NCBI RefSeq assembly: GCF_000002235.5
Contig: NW_022145607.1
Location: 39,794,029-39,858,028, forward strand
Direction of reading: 5' to 3'
Length of the DNA: 64,000 nucleotides
From: Strongylocentrotus purpuratus
Taxonomy: Eukaryota; Echinodermata; Echinoidea; Camarodonta; Strongylocentrotidae
The position numbers and the translations under genes are program-made. Positions 34,901-50,000 of this stretch are shown piece by piece (the stretch's first letter is position 1; the number at the start of each line of letters is the position of its first letter). Below the pieces are notes generated by a model that made no database searches, was not told the origin of the DNA, and saw only the letters and a list, made by a program, of their open reading frames with translations.

Positions 34901-37900
34901 AGGATGATGTTAGGTGAGAGTGATTGAGGATGATGTTAGGTGAGAGTGAGTGAGGATGATGTTAGGTGAGAGTGAGTGAGGAGGATGTTAAGTGAGTTAA
35001 AAGTAAGGTGTAGGATGATTACGTGAGAGTGAGTGTGGAAGATGTTAGGTGAGAGTGAGTGAGGATGATGTTAGATGAGAGTGAGTGAGGATGATGTTAG
35101 GTGAGGAGGATGATGTTAGGTGAGAGTGAGTGAGGATGATGTTAGGTGAGAGTGAGTGAGGAGGATGTTAGATGAGAGTGAGTGAGGAGGATGTTAGGTG
35201 AGTTAAAAGTTAGGTGAAGGATGATTAGGTGAGTGTTAGTGAGGATGATGTTAGGTGAGAATGAGTGATGATGATAATAGGTGAGACTAGGTGAGAGTGA
35301 GGATGATGTTAGATGAGAATGAGTGAGGATGATGTTAGGTGAGAGTGAGTGAGGATGATGTTAGGTGAGAATGAGTGAGGATGATGTTAGGTGAGAGTGA
35401 GTGAGGATGATGTTAGATGAGAGTGAGTGAGGATGATGTTAGGTGAGAGTGAGTGAGGATGATGTTAGGTGAGAGTGAGTGAGGATGATGTTTGGTGAGA
35501 GTGAGTGAGGATGATGTTAGATGAGAATGAGTGAGGATGATGTTAGGTGAGAGTGAGTGACGATGATGTTAGATGAGAGTGAGTGAGGAGGATGTTAGGT
35601 CAGTTAAAAGTTAGGTGCAGGATGATTAGGTGAGAGTGAGTGAGGATGATGTTAGGTGATAGTGAGTGAGGATGATGTTAGGTGAGAGTGAGTGAGGATG
35701 ATGTTAGGTGAGAATGAGTGAGGATGATGTTAGGTGAGAGTGAGTGAGGATGATGTTAGGTGAGAATGAGTGAGGATGATGTTAGGTGAGAGTGAGTGAG
35801 GATGATGTTAGATGAGAATGAGTGAGGATGATGTTAGGTGAGAGTGAGTGAGGATGATGTTAGGTGGTGAGTGAGGATGATGTTAGGTGAGAGTGAGTGA
35901 GGATGATGTTAGGTGAGAGTGAGTGAGGATGATGTTTGGTGAGAGTAAATGAGGATGATGTTAGGTGAGAGTGAGTGAGGATGATGTTAGGTGAGAGTGA
36001 GTGAGGATGATGTTAGATGAGAGTGAGTGAGGAGGATGTTGGGTGAGTTAAAAGTTAGGTGAAGGATGATTAGGTGAGAGTGAGTGAGGATGATGTTAGG
36101 TGAGAGTGAGTGAGGATGATGTTAGGTGAGAGTGAGTGAGGATGATGTTAGGTGAGTGAGGATGATGTTAGGTGAGAGTGAGTGAGGATGATGTTAGGTG
36201 AGAGTGAGTGAGGATGATGTTAGGTGAGAGTGAGTGAGGATGATGTTAGTTGAGAGTGAGTGAGGATGATATTAGGTGAGAGTGAGTGAGGATGATGTTA
36301 GGTGAGTGAGGATGGTGTTAGGTGAGAGTGAGTGAGGATGATGTTAGTTGAGAGTGAGTGAGGATGATGTAAGGTGAGAGTGAGTGAGGATGATGTTAGG
36401 TGAGAGTGAGTGAGGAGGATGTTAAGTGAGTTAAAAGTTAGGTGTAGGATGATTACGTGAGAGTGAGTGAGGAAGATGTTAGGTGAGCGTGAGTGAGGAT
36501 GATGTTAAATGAGAGTGAGTGAGGAGGATGTAAGGTGAGTGAAAAGTTAGGTGCAGGATGATTAGGTGAGAGTGAGTGAGGAAGGTGTTAGGTGAGAGTG
36601 AGTGAGGATGATGTTATATGAGCGTGAGTGAGGATGATGTTAGGTGAGAGTGAGTGAGGATGATGTTAGATGAGAGTGAGTGAGGATGATGTTAGGTGAG
36701 AGTTAGTGAAGATGATGTTAGGTGAGAGTGAGTGAGGATGATGTTAGATGAGAGTGAGTGAGGATGATGTTAGGTGAGAGTTAGTGAAGATGATGTTAGG
36801 TGAGAGTGAGTGAGGATGATGTTAGATGAGAGTGAGTGAGGAGGATGTTAGGTGAGAGTGAGTGAGGATGATGTTAGGTGAGAGTGAGTGAGGATGATGT
36901 TTGGTGAGAGTGAGTGAGGATGATGTTAGATGAGAATGAGTGAGGATGATGTTAGGTGAGAGTGAGTGACGATGATGTTAGATGAGAGTGAGTGAGGAGG
37001 ATGTTAGGTCAGTTAAAAGTTAGGTGCAGGATGATTAGGTGAGAGTGAGTGAGGATGATGTTAGGTGATAGTGAGTGAGGATGATGTTAGGTGAGAGTGA
37101 GTGAGGATGATGTTAGGTGAGAATGAGTGAGGATGATGTTAGGTGAGAGTGAGTGAGGATGATGTTAGGTGAGAATGAGTGAGGATGATGTTAGGTGAGA
37201 GTGAGTGAGGATGATGTTAGATGAGAATGAGTGAGGATGATGTTAGGTGAGAGTGAGTGAGGATGATGTTTGGTGAGAGTAAATGAGGATGATGTTAGGT
37301 GAGAGTGAGTGAGGATGATGTTAGGTGAGAGTGAGTGAGGATGATGTTAGATGAGAGTGAGTGAGGAGGATGTTAGGTGAGTTAAAAGTTAGGTGAAGGA
37401 TGATTAGGTGAGAGTGAGTGAGGATGATGTTAGGTGAGAGTGAGTGAGGATGATGTTAGGTGAGAGTGAGTGAGGATGATGTTAGGTGAGTGAGGATGAT
37501 GTTAGGTGAGAGTGAGTGAGGATGATGTTAGGTGAGAGTGAGTGAGGATGATGTTAGGTGAGAGTGAGTGAGGATGATGTTAGTTGAGAGTGAGTGAGGA
37601 TGATATTAGGTGAGAGTGAGTGAGGATGATGTTAGGTGAGTGAGGATGATGTTAGGTGAGAGTGAGTGAGGATGATGTTAGGTGAGAGTGAGTGAGGATG
37701 ATGTAAGGTGAGAGTGAGTGAGGATGATGTTAGGTGAGAGTGAGTGAGGATGATGTTAGGTGAGTGAGGATGATGTTAGGTGAGAGTGAGTGAGGATGAT
37801 GTTAGGTGAGAGTGAGTGAGGATGATGTTAGATGAGAGTGAGTGAGGAGGATGTTAGGTGAGTTAAAAGTTAGGTGAAGGATGATTAGGTGAGAGTGAGT

Positions 37901-40900
37901 GAGGATGATGTAAGGTGAGAGTGAGTGAGGATGATGTTAGGTGAGTGTTAGTGAGGATGATGTTAGGTGAGAGTGAGTGAGGATGATGTTAGGTGAGAGT
38001 GAGTGAGGATGATGTTAGATGAGAGTGAGTGAGGAGGATGTTAGGTGAGTTAAAAGTTAGGTGAAGGATGATTAGGTGAGAGTGAGTGAGGATGATGTAA
38101 GGTGAGAGTGAGTGAGGATGATGTTAGGTGAGTGTTAGTGAGGATGATGTTAGGTGAGAGTGAGTGAGGATGATGTTAGGTGAGAGTGAGTGAGGATGAT
38201 GTTAGGTGAGTGAGGATGATGTTAGGTGAGAGTGAGTGAGGATGATGTTAGGTGAGAGTGAATGAGGATGATGTTAGGTGAGAATGAGTGAGGATGATAA
38301 TAGGTGTTAGTGAGGATGGTGAGAGTTAGTGAGGATGATGTAAGGTGAGAGTGAGTGAGGATGATGTTAGGTGAGAATGAGTGAGGATGATGTTAGGTGA
38401 GAGTGAGTGAGGATGATGTTAGGTGAGATGAGTGAGGATGATGTTAGGTGAGAGTGAGTGAGGATGATGTTAGGTGAGAGTGAGTGAGGATGATGTTAGG
38501 TGAGAGTGAATGAGGATGATGTTAGGTGAGAGTGAGTGAGGATGATGTTAGGTGGTGAGTGAGGATGATGTTAGGTGAGAGTGAGTGATGATCTTAGGTG
38601 AGAGTGAGTGAGGATGATGTTAGATGAGAGTGAGTGAGGAGGATGTTAGGTGAGTTAAAATTTAGGTGCAGGATGATTAGGTGAGAGTGAGTGAGGATGA
38701 TCTTAGGTGAGAGTGAGTGAGGATGATGTTAGATGAGAGTGAGTGAGGATGATGTTAGGTGAGAGTTAGTGAGGATGATGTTAGGTGAGTTAAAAGTTAG
38801 GTGAAGGATGATTAGGTGAGAGTGAGTGAGGATGATGTTAGGTGAGAGTAAGTGAGGATGATGTTAGATGAGAATGAGTGAGGATGATGTTAGATGAGAG
38901 TGAGTGAGGAGGATGTTAGGTGAGTTAAAAGTTAGGTGCAGGATGATTAGGTGAGATTGAGTGAGGATGATGTTAGGTGAGAGTGAGTGAGGATGATGTT
39001 AGGTGAGAGTGAGTGAGGATGATGTTAGGTGAGAGTGAGTGAGGATGATGTTAGGTGAGAATGAGTGAGGATGATGTTAGATGAGAGTGTGTGAGGATGA
39101 TGTTAAGTGAGTTAAAAGTTAGGTGTAGGATGATTACGTGAGAGTGAGTGAGGAAGATGTTAGGTGAGAGTGAGTGAGGATGATGTTAGGTGAGAATGAG
39201 TGAGGATGATGTTAGGTGATAGTGAGTGAGGATGATGTTAGATGAGATTGAGTGAGGATGATGTTAGGTGAGAGTGAGTGAGGATGATGTTAGATGAGAG
39301 TGAGTGAGGAGGATGTTACGTGAGTTAAAAGTTAGGTGCAGGATGATTAGGTGAGAGTGAGTGAGGATGATGTGAGGATGATGTTAGGTGAGAGTGAGTG
39401 AGGATGATGTTAGGTGAGAGTGAGTGAGGATGATGTTAGATGAGAATGAGTGAGGATGATGTTAGGTGAGAGTGAATGAGGATGATGTTAGTTGAGAGTG
39501 AGTGAGGATGATGTTAGGTGGTGTGTGAGGATGATGTTAGGTGAGAGTGAGTGAGGACGATGTTAGATGAGATTGAGTGAGGATGATGTTAGGTGAGAGT
39601 TAGTGAAGATGATGTTAGGTGAGAGTGAGTGAGGATGATGTTAGATGAGAGTGAGTGAGGAGGATGTTAGGTGAGAGTGAGTGAGGATGATGTTAGGTGA
39701 GAGTGAGTGAGGATGATGTTAGATGAAAGTGAGTGAGGAGGATGTTAGGTGAGTTAAAAGTTAGGTGAAGGATGATTAGGTGAGAATGAGTGAGGATGAT
39801 GTAAGGTGAGAGTGAGTGAGGATGATGTTAGGTGATAGTGAGTGAGGATGATGTTAGGTGAGAGTGAGTGAGGATGATGTTAGGTGAGAATGAGTGAGGA
39901 TGATGTTAGGTGAGAGTGAGAGAGGATGATGTTAGATGAGAATGAGTGAGGATGATGTTAGGTGAGAGTGAGTGAGGATGATGTTAGGTGAGAGTGAGTG
40001 AGGATGATGTTAGGTGAGAATGAGTGAGGATGATGTTAGGTGAGAGTGAATGAGGATGATGTTAGATGAGAGTGAGTGAGGAGGATGTTAGGTGAGTTAA
40101 AAGTTAGGTGAAGGATGATTAGGTGAGAATGAGTGAGGATGATGTTAGGTGAGAGTGAGTGAGGATGATGTTAGGTGAGAGTGAGTGAGGATGATGTTAG
40201 GTGAGAGTGAGTGAGGATGATGTTAGTGAGAGTGAGTGAGGATGATATTAGGTGAGAGTGAGTGAGGATGATGTTAGGTGAGTGAGGATGATGTTAGGTG
40301 AGAGTGAGTGAGGATGATGTTAGGTGAGTGAGGATGATGTTAGTTGAGAGTGAGTGAGGATGATGTTAGGTGAGAGTCAGTGAGGATGTTGTTAGGTGAG
40401 TGAGGATGATGTTAGGTGAGAGTGAGTGAGGATGATGTTAGGTGAGAGTGAGTGAGGATGATGTTAGGTGAGAGTGAGTGAGGATAATGTGAGGCTAGAG
40501 TGAGTGAGGAGGATGTTAAGTGAGTTAAAAGTTAGGTGTAGGATGATTACGTGAGAGTGAGTGAGGAAGATGTTAGGTGAGCGTGAGTGAGGATGATGTT
40601 AAATGAGAGTGAGTTAGGAGGATGTAAGGTGAGTGAAAAGTTAGGTGCAGGATGATTTGGTGAGAGTGAGTGAGGATGATGTTAGGTGAGAGTGAGTGAG
40701 GATGATGTTAGATGAGCGTGAGTGAGGATGATGTTAGGTGAGAGTGAGTGAGGATGATGTTAGATGAGAGTGAGTGAGGATGATGTTAGGTGAGAGTTAG
40801 TGAAGATGATGTTAGGTGAGAGTGAGTGAGGATGATGTTAGGTGAGAGTGAGTGAGGATGATGTTAGATGAAAGTGAGTGAGGAGGATGTTAGGTGAGTT

Positions 40901-43900
40901 AAAAGTTAGGTGAAGGATGATTAGGTGAGAATGAGTGAGAATGATGTTAGGTGAGAGTGAGTGAGGATGATGTTAGGTGAGAGTGAGTGAGGATGATGTT
41001 AGGTGAGAGTGAGTGAGGATGATGTTAGGTGAGAATGAGTGAGGATGATGTTAGGTGAGAGTGAGTGAGGATGATGTTAGATGAGAATGAGTGAGGATGA
41101 TGTTAGGTGAGAGTGAGTGAGGATGATGTTAGGTGGTGAGTGAGGATGATGTTAGGTGAGAGTGAGTGAGGATGATGTTAGGTGAGAGTGAGTGAGGATG
41201 ATGTTAGGTGAGAGTGAGTGAGGATGATTTTAAATGAGAGTGAGTGAGGAGGATGTAAGGTGAGTGAAAAGTTAGGTGCAGGATGATTAGGTGAGAGTGA
41301 GTGAGGATGATGTTAGGTGAGAGTGAGTGAGGATGATGTTAGGTGAGAGTGAGTGAGGATGATGTTAGGTGAGAGTGAGGATGATGTTAGGTGAGAATGA
41401 GTGAGGATGATGTTAGGTGAGAGTGAGTGAGGATGATGTTAGATGAGAATGAGTGAGGATGATGTTAGGTGAGAGTGAGTGAGGATGATGTTAGGTGGTG
41501 AGTGAGGATGATGTTAGGTGAGAGTGAGTGAGGATGATGTTAGGTGAGAGTGAGTGAGGATGATGTTAGGTGAGAGTGAGTGAGGATGATTTTAAATGAG
41601 AGTGAGTGAGGAGGATGTAAGGTGAGTGAAAAGTTAGGTGCAGGATGATAAGGTGAGAGTGATTGAGGATGATGTTAGGTGAGAGTGAGTGAGGATGATG
41701 TTAGGTGAGAGTGAGTGAGGAGGATGTTAAGTGAGTTAAAAGTAAGGTGTAGGATGATTACGTGAGAGTGAGTGTGGAAGATGTTAGATGAGAGTGAGTG
41801 AGGATGATGTTAGGTGAGGAGGATGATGTTAGGTGAGAGTGAGTGAGGATGATGTTAGGTGAGAGTGAGTGAGGAGGATGTTAGATGAGAGTGAGTGAGG
41901 AGGATGTTAGGTGAGTTAAAAGTTAGGTGAAGGATGATTAGGTGAGTGTTAGTGAGGATGATGTTAGGTGAGAATGAGTGATGATGATAATAGGTGAGAC
42001 TAGGTGAGAGTGAGGATGATGTTAGATGAGAATGAGTGAGGATGATGTTAGGTAAGAGTAAGTGAGGATGATGTTAGGTGAGAATGAGTGAGGATGATGT
42101 TAGGTGAGAGTGAGTGAGGATGATGTTAGATGAGAGTGAGTGAGGATGATGTTAGGTGAGAGTGAGTGAGGATGATGTTAGGTGAGAGTGAGTGAGGATG
42201 ATGTTGGTGAGAGTGAGTGAGGATGATGTTAGGTGAGAGTGAGTGAGGATGATGTTTGGTGAGAGTGAGTGAGGATGATGTTAGATGAGAATGAGTGAGG
42301 ATGATGTTAGGTGAGAGTGAGTGAGGATGATGTTAGATGAGAGTGAGTGAGGAGGATGTTAGGTCAGTTAAAAGTTAGGTGCAGGATGATTAGGTGAGAG
42401 TGAGTGAGGATGATGTTAGGTGATAGTGAGTGAGGATGATGTTAGGTGAGAGTGAGTGAGGATGATGTTAGGTGAGAAAGAGTGAGGATGATGTTAGGTG
42501 AGAGTGAGTGAGGATGATGTTAGGTGAGAATGAGTGAGGATGATGTTAGGTGAGAGTGAGTGAGGATGATGTTAGATGAGAATGAGTGAGGATGATGTTA
42601 GGTGAGAGTGAGTGAGGATGATGTTAGGTGGTGAGTGAGGATGATGTTAGGTGAGAGTGAGTGAGGATGATGTTAGGTGAGAGTGAGTGAGGATGATGTT
42701 GGTGAGAGTGAGTGAGGATGATGTTAGGTGAGAGTGAGTGAGGATGATGTTAGGTGAGAGTGAGTGAGGATGATGTTAGATGAGAGTGAGTGAGGAGGAT
42801 GTTAGGTGAGTTAAAAGTTAGGTGAAGGATGATTAGGTGAGAGTGAGTGAGGATGATGTTAGGTGAGAGTGAGTGAGGATGATGTTAGGTGAGAGTGAGT
42901 GAGGATGATGTTAGGTGAGTGAGGATGATGTTAGGTGAGAGTGAGTGAGGATGATGTTAGGTGAGAGTGAGTGAGGATGATGTTAGGTGAGAGTGAGTGA
43001 GGATGATGTTAGTTGAGAGTGAGTGAGGATGATATTAGGTGAGAGTGAGTGAGGATGATGTTAGGTGAGTGAGGATGATGTTAGGTGAGAGTGAGTGAGG
43101 ATGATGTTAGGTGAGAGTGAGTGAGGATGATGTAAGGTGAGAGTGAGTGAGGATGATGTTAGATGAGCGTGAGTGAGGATGATGTTAGGTGAGAGTGAGT
43201 GAGGATGATGTTAGATGAGAGTGAGTGAGGATGATGTTAGGTGAGGAGGATGATGTTAGGTGAGAGTGAGTGAGGATGATGTTAGGTGAGGTGTGAGTGA
43301 GAGGAGGATGTTAGATGATGAGAGTGAGTGAGGAGGATGTTAGGTGAGTTAAAAGTTAGGTGAAGGATGATTAGGTGAGTGTTAGTGAGGATGATGTTAG
43401 GTGAGAATGAGTGATGATGATAATAGGTGAGACTAGGTGAGAGTGAGGATGATGTTAGATGAGAATGAGTGAGGATGATGTTAGGTAAGAGTAAGAAAGG
43501 ATGATGTTAGGTGAGAATGAGTGAGGATGATGTTAGGTGAGAGTGAGTGAGGATGATGTTAGATGAGAGTGAGTGAGGATGATGTTAGGTGAGAGTGAGT
43601 GAGGATGATGTTAGGTGAGAGTGAGTGAGGATGATGTTTGGTGAGAGTGAATGAGGATGATGTTAGGTGAGAGTGAGTGAGGATGATGTTTGGTGAGAGT
43701 GAGTGAGGATGATGTTAGATGAGAATGAGTGAGGATGATGTTAGGTGAGAGTGAGTGAGGATGATGTTAGATGAGAGTGAGTGAGGAGGATGTTAGGTCA
43801 GTTAAAAGTTAGGTGCAGGATGATTAGGTGAGAGTGAGTGAGGATGATGTTAGGTGATAGTGAGTGAGGATGATGTTAGGTGAGAGTGAGTGAGGATGAT

Positions 43901-46600
43901 GTTAGGTGAGAATGAGTGAGGATGATGTTAGGTGAGAGTGAGTGAGGATAATGTTAGGTGAGAATGAGTGAGGATGATGTTAGGTGAGAGTGAGTGAGGA
44001 TGATGTTAGATGAGAATGAGTGAGGATGATGTTAGGTGAGAGTGAGTGAGGATGATGTTAGGTGGTGAGTGAGGATGATGTTAGGTGAGAGTGAGTGAGG
44101 ATGATGTTAGGTGAGAGTGAGTGAGGATGATGTTTGGTGAGAGTAAATGAGGATGATGTTAGGTGAGAGTGAGTGAGGATGATGTTAGGTGAGAGTGAGT
44201 GAGGATGATGTTAGATGAGAGTGAGTGAGGAGGATGTTAGGTGAGTTAAAAGTTAGGTGAAGGATGATTAGGTGAGAGTGAGTGAGGATGATGTTAGGTG
44301 AGAGTGAGTGAGGATGATGTTAGGTGAGAGTGAGTGAGGATGATGTTAGGTGAGTGAGGATGATGTTAGGTGAGAGTGAGTGAGGATGATGTTAGGTGAG
44401 AGTGAGTGAGGATGATGTTAGGTGAGAGTGAGTGAGGATGATGTTAGTTGAGAGTGAGTGAGGATGATTTAGGTGAGAGTGAGTGAGGATGATGTTAGGT
44501 GAGAGTGAGTGAGGATGATGTTAGGTGAGAGTGAGTGAGGATGATGTAAGGTGAGAGTGAGTGAGGATGATGTTAGGTGAGAGTGAGTGAGGAGGATGTT
44601 AAGTGAGTTAAAAGTTAGGTGTAGGATGATTACGTGAGAGTGAGTGAGGAAGATGTTAGGTGAGCGTGAGTGAGGATGATGTTAAATGAGAGTGAGTGAG
44701 GAGGATGTAAGGTGAGTGAAAAGTTAGGTGCAGGATGATTAGGTGAGAGTGAGTGAGGAAGGTGTTAGGTGAGAGTGAGTGAGGATGATGTTATATGAGC
44801 GTGAGTGAGGATGATGTTAGGTGAGAGTGAGTGAGGATGATGTTAGATGAGAGTGAGTGAGGATGATGTTAGGTGAGAGTTAGTGAAGATGATGTTAGGT
44901 GAGAGTGAGTGAGGATGATGTTAGATGAGAGTGAGTGAGGATGATGTTAGGTGAGAGTTAGTGAAGATGATGTTAGGTGAGAGTGAGTGAGGATGATGTT
45001 AGATGAGAGTGAGTGAGGAGGATGTTAGGTGAGAGTGAGTGAGGATGATGTTAGGTGAGAGTGAGTGAGGATGATGTTAGATGAAAGTGAGTGAGGAGGA
45101 TGTTAGGTGAGTTAAAAGTTAGGTGAAGGATGATTAGGTGAGAATGAGTGAGGATGATGTTAGGTGAGAGTGAGTGAGGATGATGTTAGGTGAGAGTGAG
45201 TGAGGATGATGTTAGGTGAGAGTGAGTGAGGATGATGTTAGATGAAAGTGAGTGAGGAGGATGTTAGGTGAGTTAAAAGTTAGGTGAAGGATGATTAGGT
45301 GAGAATGAGTGAGGATGATGTTAGATGAGAATGAGTGAGGATGATGTTAGGTGAGAGTGAGTGAGGATGATGTTAGGTGGTGAGTGAGGATGATGTTAGG
45401 TGAGAGTGAGTGAGGATGATGTTAGGTGAGAGTGAGTGAGGATGATGTTAGGTGAGAGTGAGTGAGGATGATTTTAAATGAGAGTGAGTGAGGAGGATGT
45501 AAGGTGAGTGAAAAGTTAGGTGAGGATGATTAGGTGAGAGTGATTGAGGATGATGTTAGGTGAGAGTGAGTGAGGATGATGTTAGGTGAGAGTGAGTGAG
45601 GATGATGTTAGGTGGTGAGTGAGGATGATGTTAGGTGAGAGTGAGTGAGGATGATGTTAGGTGAGAGTGAGTGAGGATGATGTTAGGTGAGAGTGAGTGA
45701 GGATGATTTTAAATGAGAGTGAGTGAGGAGGATGTAAGGTGAGTGAAAAGTTAGGTGCAGGATGATTAGGTGAGAGTGATTGAGGATGATTACGTGAGAG
45801 TGAGTGAGGAAGATTTTAGGTGAGAGTGAGTGAGGATGATGTTAGATGAGCGTGAGTGAGGATGATGTTAGGTGAGAGTGAGTGAGGATGATGTTAGATG
45901 AGAGTGAGTGAGGATGATGTTAGGTGAGAGTGAGTGAGGATGATGTTAGATGAGAGTGAGTGAGGAGGATGTTAGGTCAGTTAAAAGTTAGGTGCAGGAT
46001 GATTAGATGAGAGTGAGTGAGGATGATGTTAGGTGAGAGTGAGTGAGGATGATGTTAGATGAGAGTGAGTGAGGAGGATGTTAGGTGAGTTAAAAGTTAG
46101 GTGAAGGATGATTAGGTGAGAGTGAGTGAGGATGATGTAAGGTGAGAGTGAGTGAGGATGATGTTAGGTGAGTGTTAGTGAGGATGATGTTAGGTGAGAG
46201 TGAGTGAGGATGATGTTAGGTGAGAGTGAGTGAGGATGATGTTAGATGAGAGTGAGTGAGGAGGATGTTAGGTGAGTTAAAAGTTAGGTGAAGAATGATT
46301 AGGTGAGAGTGAGTGAGGATGATGTAAGGTGAGAGTGAGTGAGGATGATGTTAGGTGAGTGTTAGTGAGGATGGTGTTAGGTGAGAGTGAGTGAGGATGA
46401 TGTTAGGTGAGAGTGAGTGAGGATGATGTTAGGTGAGTGAGGATGATGTTAGGTGAGAGTGAGTGAGGATGATGTTAGGTGAGAGTGAATGAGGATGATG
46501 TTAGGTGAGAATGAGTGAGGATGATAATAGGTGTTAGTGAGGATGGTGAGAGTAGTGAGGATGATGTAAGGTGAGAGTGAGTGAGGATGATGTTAGGTGG
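31957..46600 (+). repeat. Satellite B, left variant-rich section
   Basis: This half has the greater diversity: GAAGATG, GAGCGTGAG, GATTACGTG, TTATATGAG, GTAAGAGTAAG, GACGATG, TTTGGTGAG and several lengths of interruption. The 57-bp cassettes come at uneven distances, roughly 0.13-0.6 kb in the part between 32.4 and 40 kb. Rare C residues occur mainly in GGTGCAGG, GCGTGAG, TACGTG and GTCAG variants. Confidence 0.75.
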
Positions 46601-47020
46601 TGAGTGAGGATGATGTTAGGTGAGAATGAGTGAGGATGATGTTAGGTGAGAGTGAGTGAGGATGATGTTAGGTGAGAGTGAGTGAGGATGATGTTAGGTG
46701 AGTGAGGATGATGTTAGGTGAGAGTGAGTGAGGATGATGTTAGGTGAGAGTGAGTGAGGATGATGTTAGGTGAGAGTGAGTGAGGATGATGTTAGTTGAG
46801 AGTGAGTGAGGATGATGTTAGGTGAGAGTGAGTGAGGATGATGTTAGGTGAGTGAGGATGATGTTAGGTGAGAGTGAGTGAGGATGATGTTAGGTGAGAG
46901 TGAGTGAGGATGATGTAAGGTGAGAGTGAGTGAGGATGATGTTAGAGAGTGAGTGAGGATGATGTTAGGTGAGAGTGAGTGAGGATGATGTTAGATGAGA
47001 GTGAGTGAGGATGATGTTAG
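43240..47020 (+). repeat. Satellite B large duplicated block, copy 1
   Basis: Starts near the marker GTTAGGTGAGGAGGATG (43242), has GATAATAGGTGAGACTAGG near 43419 and GATAATAGGTGTTAGTG near 46523. The same ordered markers follow at 47023, 47193 and 50244, at offsets of 3781, 3774 and 3721 bp. The first marker pair also occurs near 35098/35273 and 41814/41986, so parts of this block exist at least four times. Confidence 0.7.
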
Positions 47021-50000
47021 GTGAGGAGGATGATGTTAGGTGAGAGTGAGTGAGGATGATGTTAGGTGAGAGTGAGTGAGGATGATGTTAGATGAGAGTG
47101 AGTGAGGAGGATGTTAGGTGAGTTAAAAGTTAGGTGAAGGATGATTAGGTGAGAGTTAGTGAGGATGATGTTAGGTGAGAATGAGTGATGATGATAATAG
47201 GTGAGACTAGGTGAGAGTGAGGATGATGTTAGATGAGAATGAGTGAGGATGATGTTAGGTGAGAGTGAGTAAGGATGATGTTAGGTGAGAGTGAGTGAGG
47301 ATGATGTTAGGTGAGAGTGAGTGAGGATGATGTTAGATGAGAGTGAGTGAGGATGATGTTAGGTGAGAGTGAGTGAGGATGATGTTAGGTGAGAGTGAGT
47401 GAGGATGATGTTTGGTGAGAGTGAGTGAGGATGATGTTAGGTGAGAGTGAGTGAGGATGATGTTTGGTGAGAGTGAGTGAGGATGATGTTAGATGAGAAT
47501 GAGTGAGGATGATGTTAGGTGAGAGTGAGTGAGGATGATGTTAGATGAGAGTGAGTGAGGAGGATGTTAGGTCAGTTAAAAGTTAGGTGCAGGATGATTA
47601 GGTGAGAGTGAGTGAGGATGATGTTAGGTGATAGTGAGTGAGGATGATGTTAGGTGAGAGTGAGTGAGGATGATGTTAGGTGAGAATGAGTGAGGATGAT
47701 GTTAGGTGAGAGTGAGTGAGGATGATGTTAGGTGAGATGAGTGAGGATGATGTTAGGTGAGAGTGAGTGAGGATGATGTTAGATGAGAATGAGTGAGGAT
47801 GATGTTAGGTGAGAGTGAGTGAGGATGATGTTAGGTGGTGAGTGAGGATGATGTTAGGTGAGAGTGAGTGAGGATGATGTTAGGTGAGAGTGAGTGAGGA
47901 TGATGTTGGTGAGAGTGAGTGAGGATGATGTTAGGTGAGAGTGAGTGAGGATGATGTTAGGTGAGAGTGAGTGAGGATGATGTTAGATGAGAGTGAGTGA
48001 GGAGGATGTTAGGTGAGTTAAAAGTTAGGTGAAGGATGATTAGGTGAGAGTGAGTGAGGATGATGTTAGGTGAGAGTGAGTGAGGATGATGTTAGGTGAG
48101 AGTGAGTGAGGATGATGTTAGGTGAGTGAGGATGATGTTAGGTGAGAGTGAGTGAGGATGATGTTAGGTGAGAGTGAGTGAGGATGATGTTAGGTGAGAG
48201 TGAGTGAGGATGATGTTAGTTGAGAGTGAGTGAGGATGATGTTAGGTGAGAGTGAGTGAGGATGATGTTAGGTGAGTGAGGATGATGTTAGGTGAGAGTG
48301 AGTGAGGATGATGTTAGGTGAGAGTGAGTGAGGATGATGTAGGTGAGAGTGAGTGAGGATGATGTTAGGTGAGAGTGAGTGAGGAGGATGTAAGTGAGTT
48401 AAAAGTTAGGTGTAGGATGATTAGGTGAGAGTGAGTGAGGATGATGTTAGGTGAGAGTGAGTGAGGATGATGTTAGGTGAGAGTGAGTGAGGAGGATGTA
48501 AGGTGAGTGAAAAGTTAGGTGAGGATGATTAGGTGAGAGTGAGTGAGGAAGGTGTTAGGTGAGAGTGAGTGAGGATGATGTTAGGTGAGAGTGAGTGAGG
48601 ATGATGTTAGGTGAGAGTGAGTGAGGATGATGTTAGATGAGAGTGAGTGAGGATGATGTTAGGTGAGAGTAGTGAATATGATGTTAGGTGAGAGTGAGTG
48701 AGGATGATGTTAGATGAGAGTGAGTGAGGATGATGTTAGGTGAGAGTGAGTGAGGATGATGTTAGGTGAGAGTGAGTGAGGATGATGTTAGATGAGAGTG
48801 AGTGAGGAGGATGTTAGGTGAGTTAAATGTTAGGTGAAGGATGATTAGGTGAGAGTGAGTGAGGATGATGTTAGGTGAGAGTGAGTGAGGATGATGTTAG
48901 GTGAGAGTGAGTGAGGATGATGTTAGGTGAGAGTGAGTGAGGATGATGTTAGATGATGAGAGTGAGTGAGGAGGATGTTAGGTGAGTTAAAAGTTAGGTG
49001 AAGGATGATTAGGTGAGAGTGAGTGAGGATGATGTTAGGTGAGAGTGAGTGAGGATGATGTTAGGTGAGAGTGAGTGAGGATGATGTTAGGTGGTGAGTG
49101 AGGATGATGTTAGGTGAGAGTGAGTGAGGATGATGTTAGGTGAGAGTGAGTGAGGATGATGTTAGGTGAGAGTGAGTGAGGATGATTTAAATGAGAGTGA
49201 GTGAGGAGGATGTAAGGTGAGTGAAAAGTTAGGTGAGGATGATTAGGTGAGAGTGAGTGAGGATGATGTTAGGTGAGAGTGAGTGAGGATGATGTTAGGT
49301 GAGAGTGAGTGAGGATGATGTTAGGTGGTGAGTGAGGATGATGTTAGGTGAGAGTGAGTGAGGATGATGTTAGGTGAGAGTGAGTGAGGATGATGTTAGG
49401 TGAGAGTGAGTGAGGATGATTTTAAATGAGAGTGAGTGAGGAGGATGTAAGGAGGATGTAAGGTGAGTGAAAAGTTAGGTGCAGGATGATTAGGTGAGAG
49501 TGATTGAGGATGATTAGGTGAGAGTGAGTGAGGATGATTTTAGGTGAGAGTGAGTGAGGATGATGTTAGATGAGAGTGAGTGAGGATGATGTTAGGTGAG
49601 AGTGAGTGAGGATGATGTTAGTGAGAGTGAGTGAGGATGATGTTAGGTGAGAGTGAGTGAGGATGATGTTAGATGAGAGTGAGTGAGGAGGATGTTAGGT
49701 CAGTTAAAAGTTAGGTGCAGGATGATTAGGTGAGAGTGAGTGAGGATGATGTTAGGTGAGAGTGAGTGAGGATGATGTTAGATGAGAGTGAGTGAGGAGG
49801 ATGTTAGGTGAGTTAAAAGTTAGGTGAAGGATGATTAGGTGAGAGTGAGTGAGGATGATGTAGGTGAGAGTGAGTGAGGATGATGTTAGGTGAGTGTTAG
49901 TGAGGATGATGTTAGGTGAGAGTGAGTGAGGATGATGTTAGGTGAGAGTGAGTGAGGATGATGTTAGATGAGAGTGAGTGAGGAGGATGTTAGGTGAGTT